From: CALJFL01 sp039964455
GTDB lineage: Bacteria > Pseudomonadota > Gammaproteobacteria > Pseudomonadales > Halieaceae
Assembly (NCBI GenBank): GCA_039964455.1
Contig: JBDVXK010000014.1
Coordinates: 19,976-83,975, forward strand
Length of the DNA stretch: 64,000 bases
Direction of reading: 5' to 3'
This document shows positions 63,810 through 64,000 of the stretch, piece by piece. Numbering within the stretch: the stretch's first letter is position 1; each line of letters starts with the position of its first letter. The position numbers were made by a program, and so were the translations under genes. The notes beneath the pieces were generated by a model. That model had not been told where the DNA came from, did no database searches, and worked only from the letters and a program-made list of their open reading frames with translations.

Positions 63810-64000
63810 ATGGCCGACTCACCCCTGCGCTACGCGACATCTGCCGCCTGGACCGAGGCCGTACTTGCAGACTTCGACAGCTTCCTGCAGGACCACGCCG
63901 CGGCTGAGAAAAAGGCCTCTGGCATGGCCATGTCTATGGTTTCGCACTACCCGGATCGTTTTGAGCTTGTCGCCGCCATGGCTGATCTTGCGATCGAGGA
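63810..64000 (+). CDS. miaE: tRNA-(ms2io6A37) hydroxylase MiaE, 5' part only
   Basis: 63 complete codons up to the window end. The reading is MADSPLRYATSAAW..., followed by DHAAAEKKASGMAMSMVSHYPDR, which is the conserved region of the bacterial MiaE di-iron hydroxylase family. The enzyme hydroxylates the isopentenyl group of A37 in some tRNAs. Another ATG at 63791 is in a different frame. The gene is divergent from fabV, with 187 nt between the starts. Truncated, so the iron-site residues further on cannot be checked. Confidence 0.82.
   Translation, partial: MADSPLRYATSAAWTEAVLADFDSFLQDHAAAEKKASGMAMSMVSHYPDRFELVAAMADLAIE

Overview
The window looks like a chromosomal segment of a heterotrophic, probably marine gammaproteobacterium. 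Gene order and protein flavour suggest a Cellvibrionales/Halieaceae-like organism (inference: pseudomonad-like ispH/pilus synteny, a Xanthomonas-like type II secretion operon, FabV, AmpG and a steroid-ring catabolic operon). Almost everything is on the minus strand. Only a small alkyltransferase-like gene (24524-24844) and a truncated miaE-like gene at the right edge lie on the plus strand. I see no rRNA, tRNA, CRISPR array, insertion sequence or phage gene.

Layout from left to right, with minus-strand genes transcribed right to left. 1-6835 is the minor-pilin/adhesin set pilY1 (cut by the window edge), pilX, pilW, pilV and two FimT/FimU-type prepilins. 6943-15990 is a housekeeping run, pyrB-nudF-murJ-ribF-ileS-lspA-fkpB-ispH, that feeds into the pilin genes as in Pseudomonas. 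16095-20642 holds exonuclease I, class I fumarase, an unknown coiled-coil membrane protein and a PuuD-like membrane protein. 20757-23373 is groEL-groES-fxsA with a perfect CIRCE operator. 23435-26145 holds a DUF481 outer-membrane protein, the alkyltransferase-like protein and an AmpG-type permease.

26102-35669 is the most accessory-looking part. It has three different sulfotransferase-type genes around a two-domain glycosyltransferase, a periplasmic parvulin, an abundant-looking secreted protein of unknown function behind a near-consensus promoter, a small lipoprotein, and a fourth sulfotransferase that ends the type II secretion operon. 35674-45939 is that operon, E-F-G-H-I-J-K-L-M-N(C)-D, in the Xanthomonas xps order with a lipoprotein secretin.

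46104-59748 is one tight operon of fourteen genes whose products match the steroid C/D-ring (HIP) pathway: FadD3, IpdA, IpdB, IpdC, EchA20, FadA6, IpdF, a second SDR and four acyl-CoA dehydrogenases in two pairs. Two overlapping Lrp/AsnC-family regulators sit in the operon. A perfect 11-bp inverted repeat lies just upstream of its promoter. 59904-63622 continues with an AlkK-type acyl-CoA synthetase, a metallo-beta-lactamase-fold hydrolase and FabV, and miaE begins at 63810. Together the right half suggests a bacterium that takes up and degrades steroids or sterol-derived compounds, next to a surface/secretion region that probably makes and modifies extracellular glycans or proteins.
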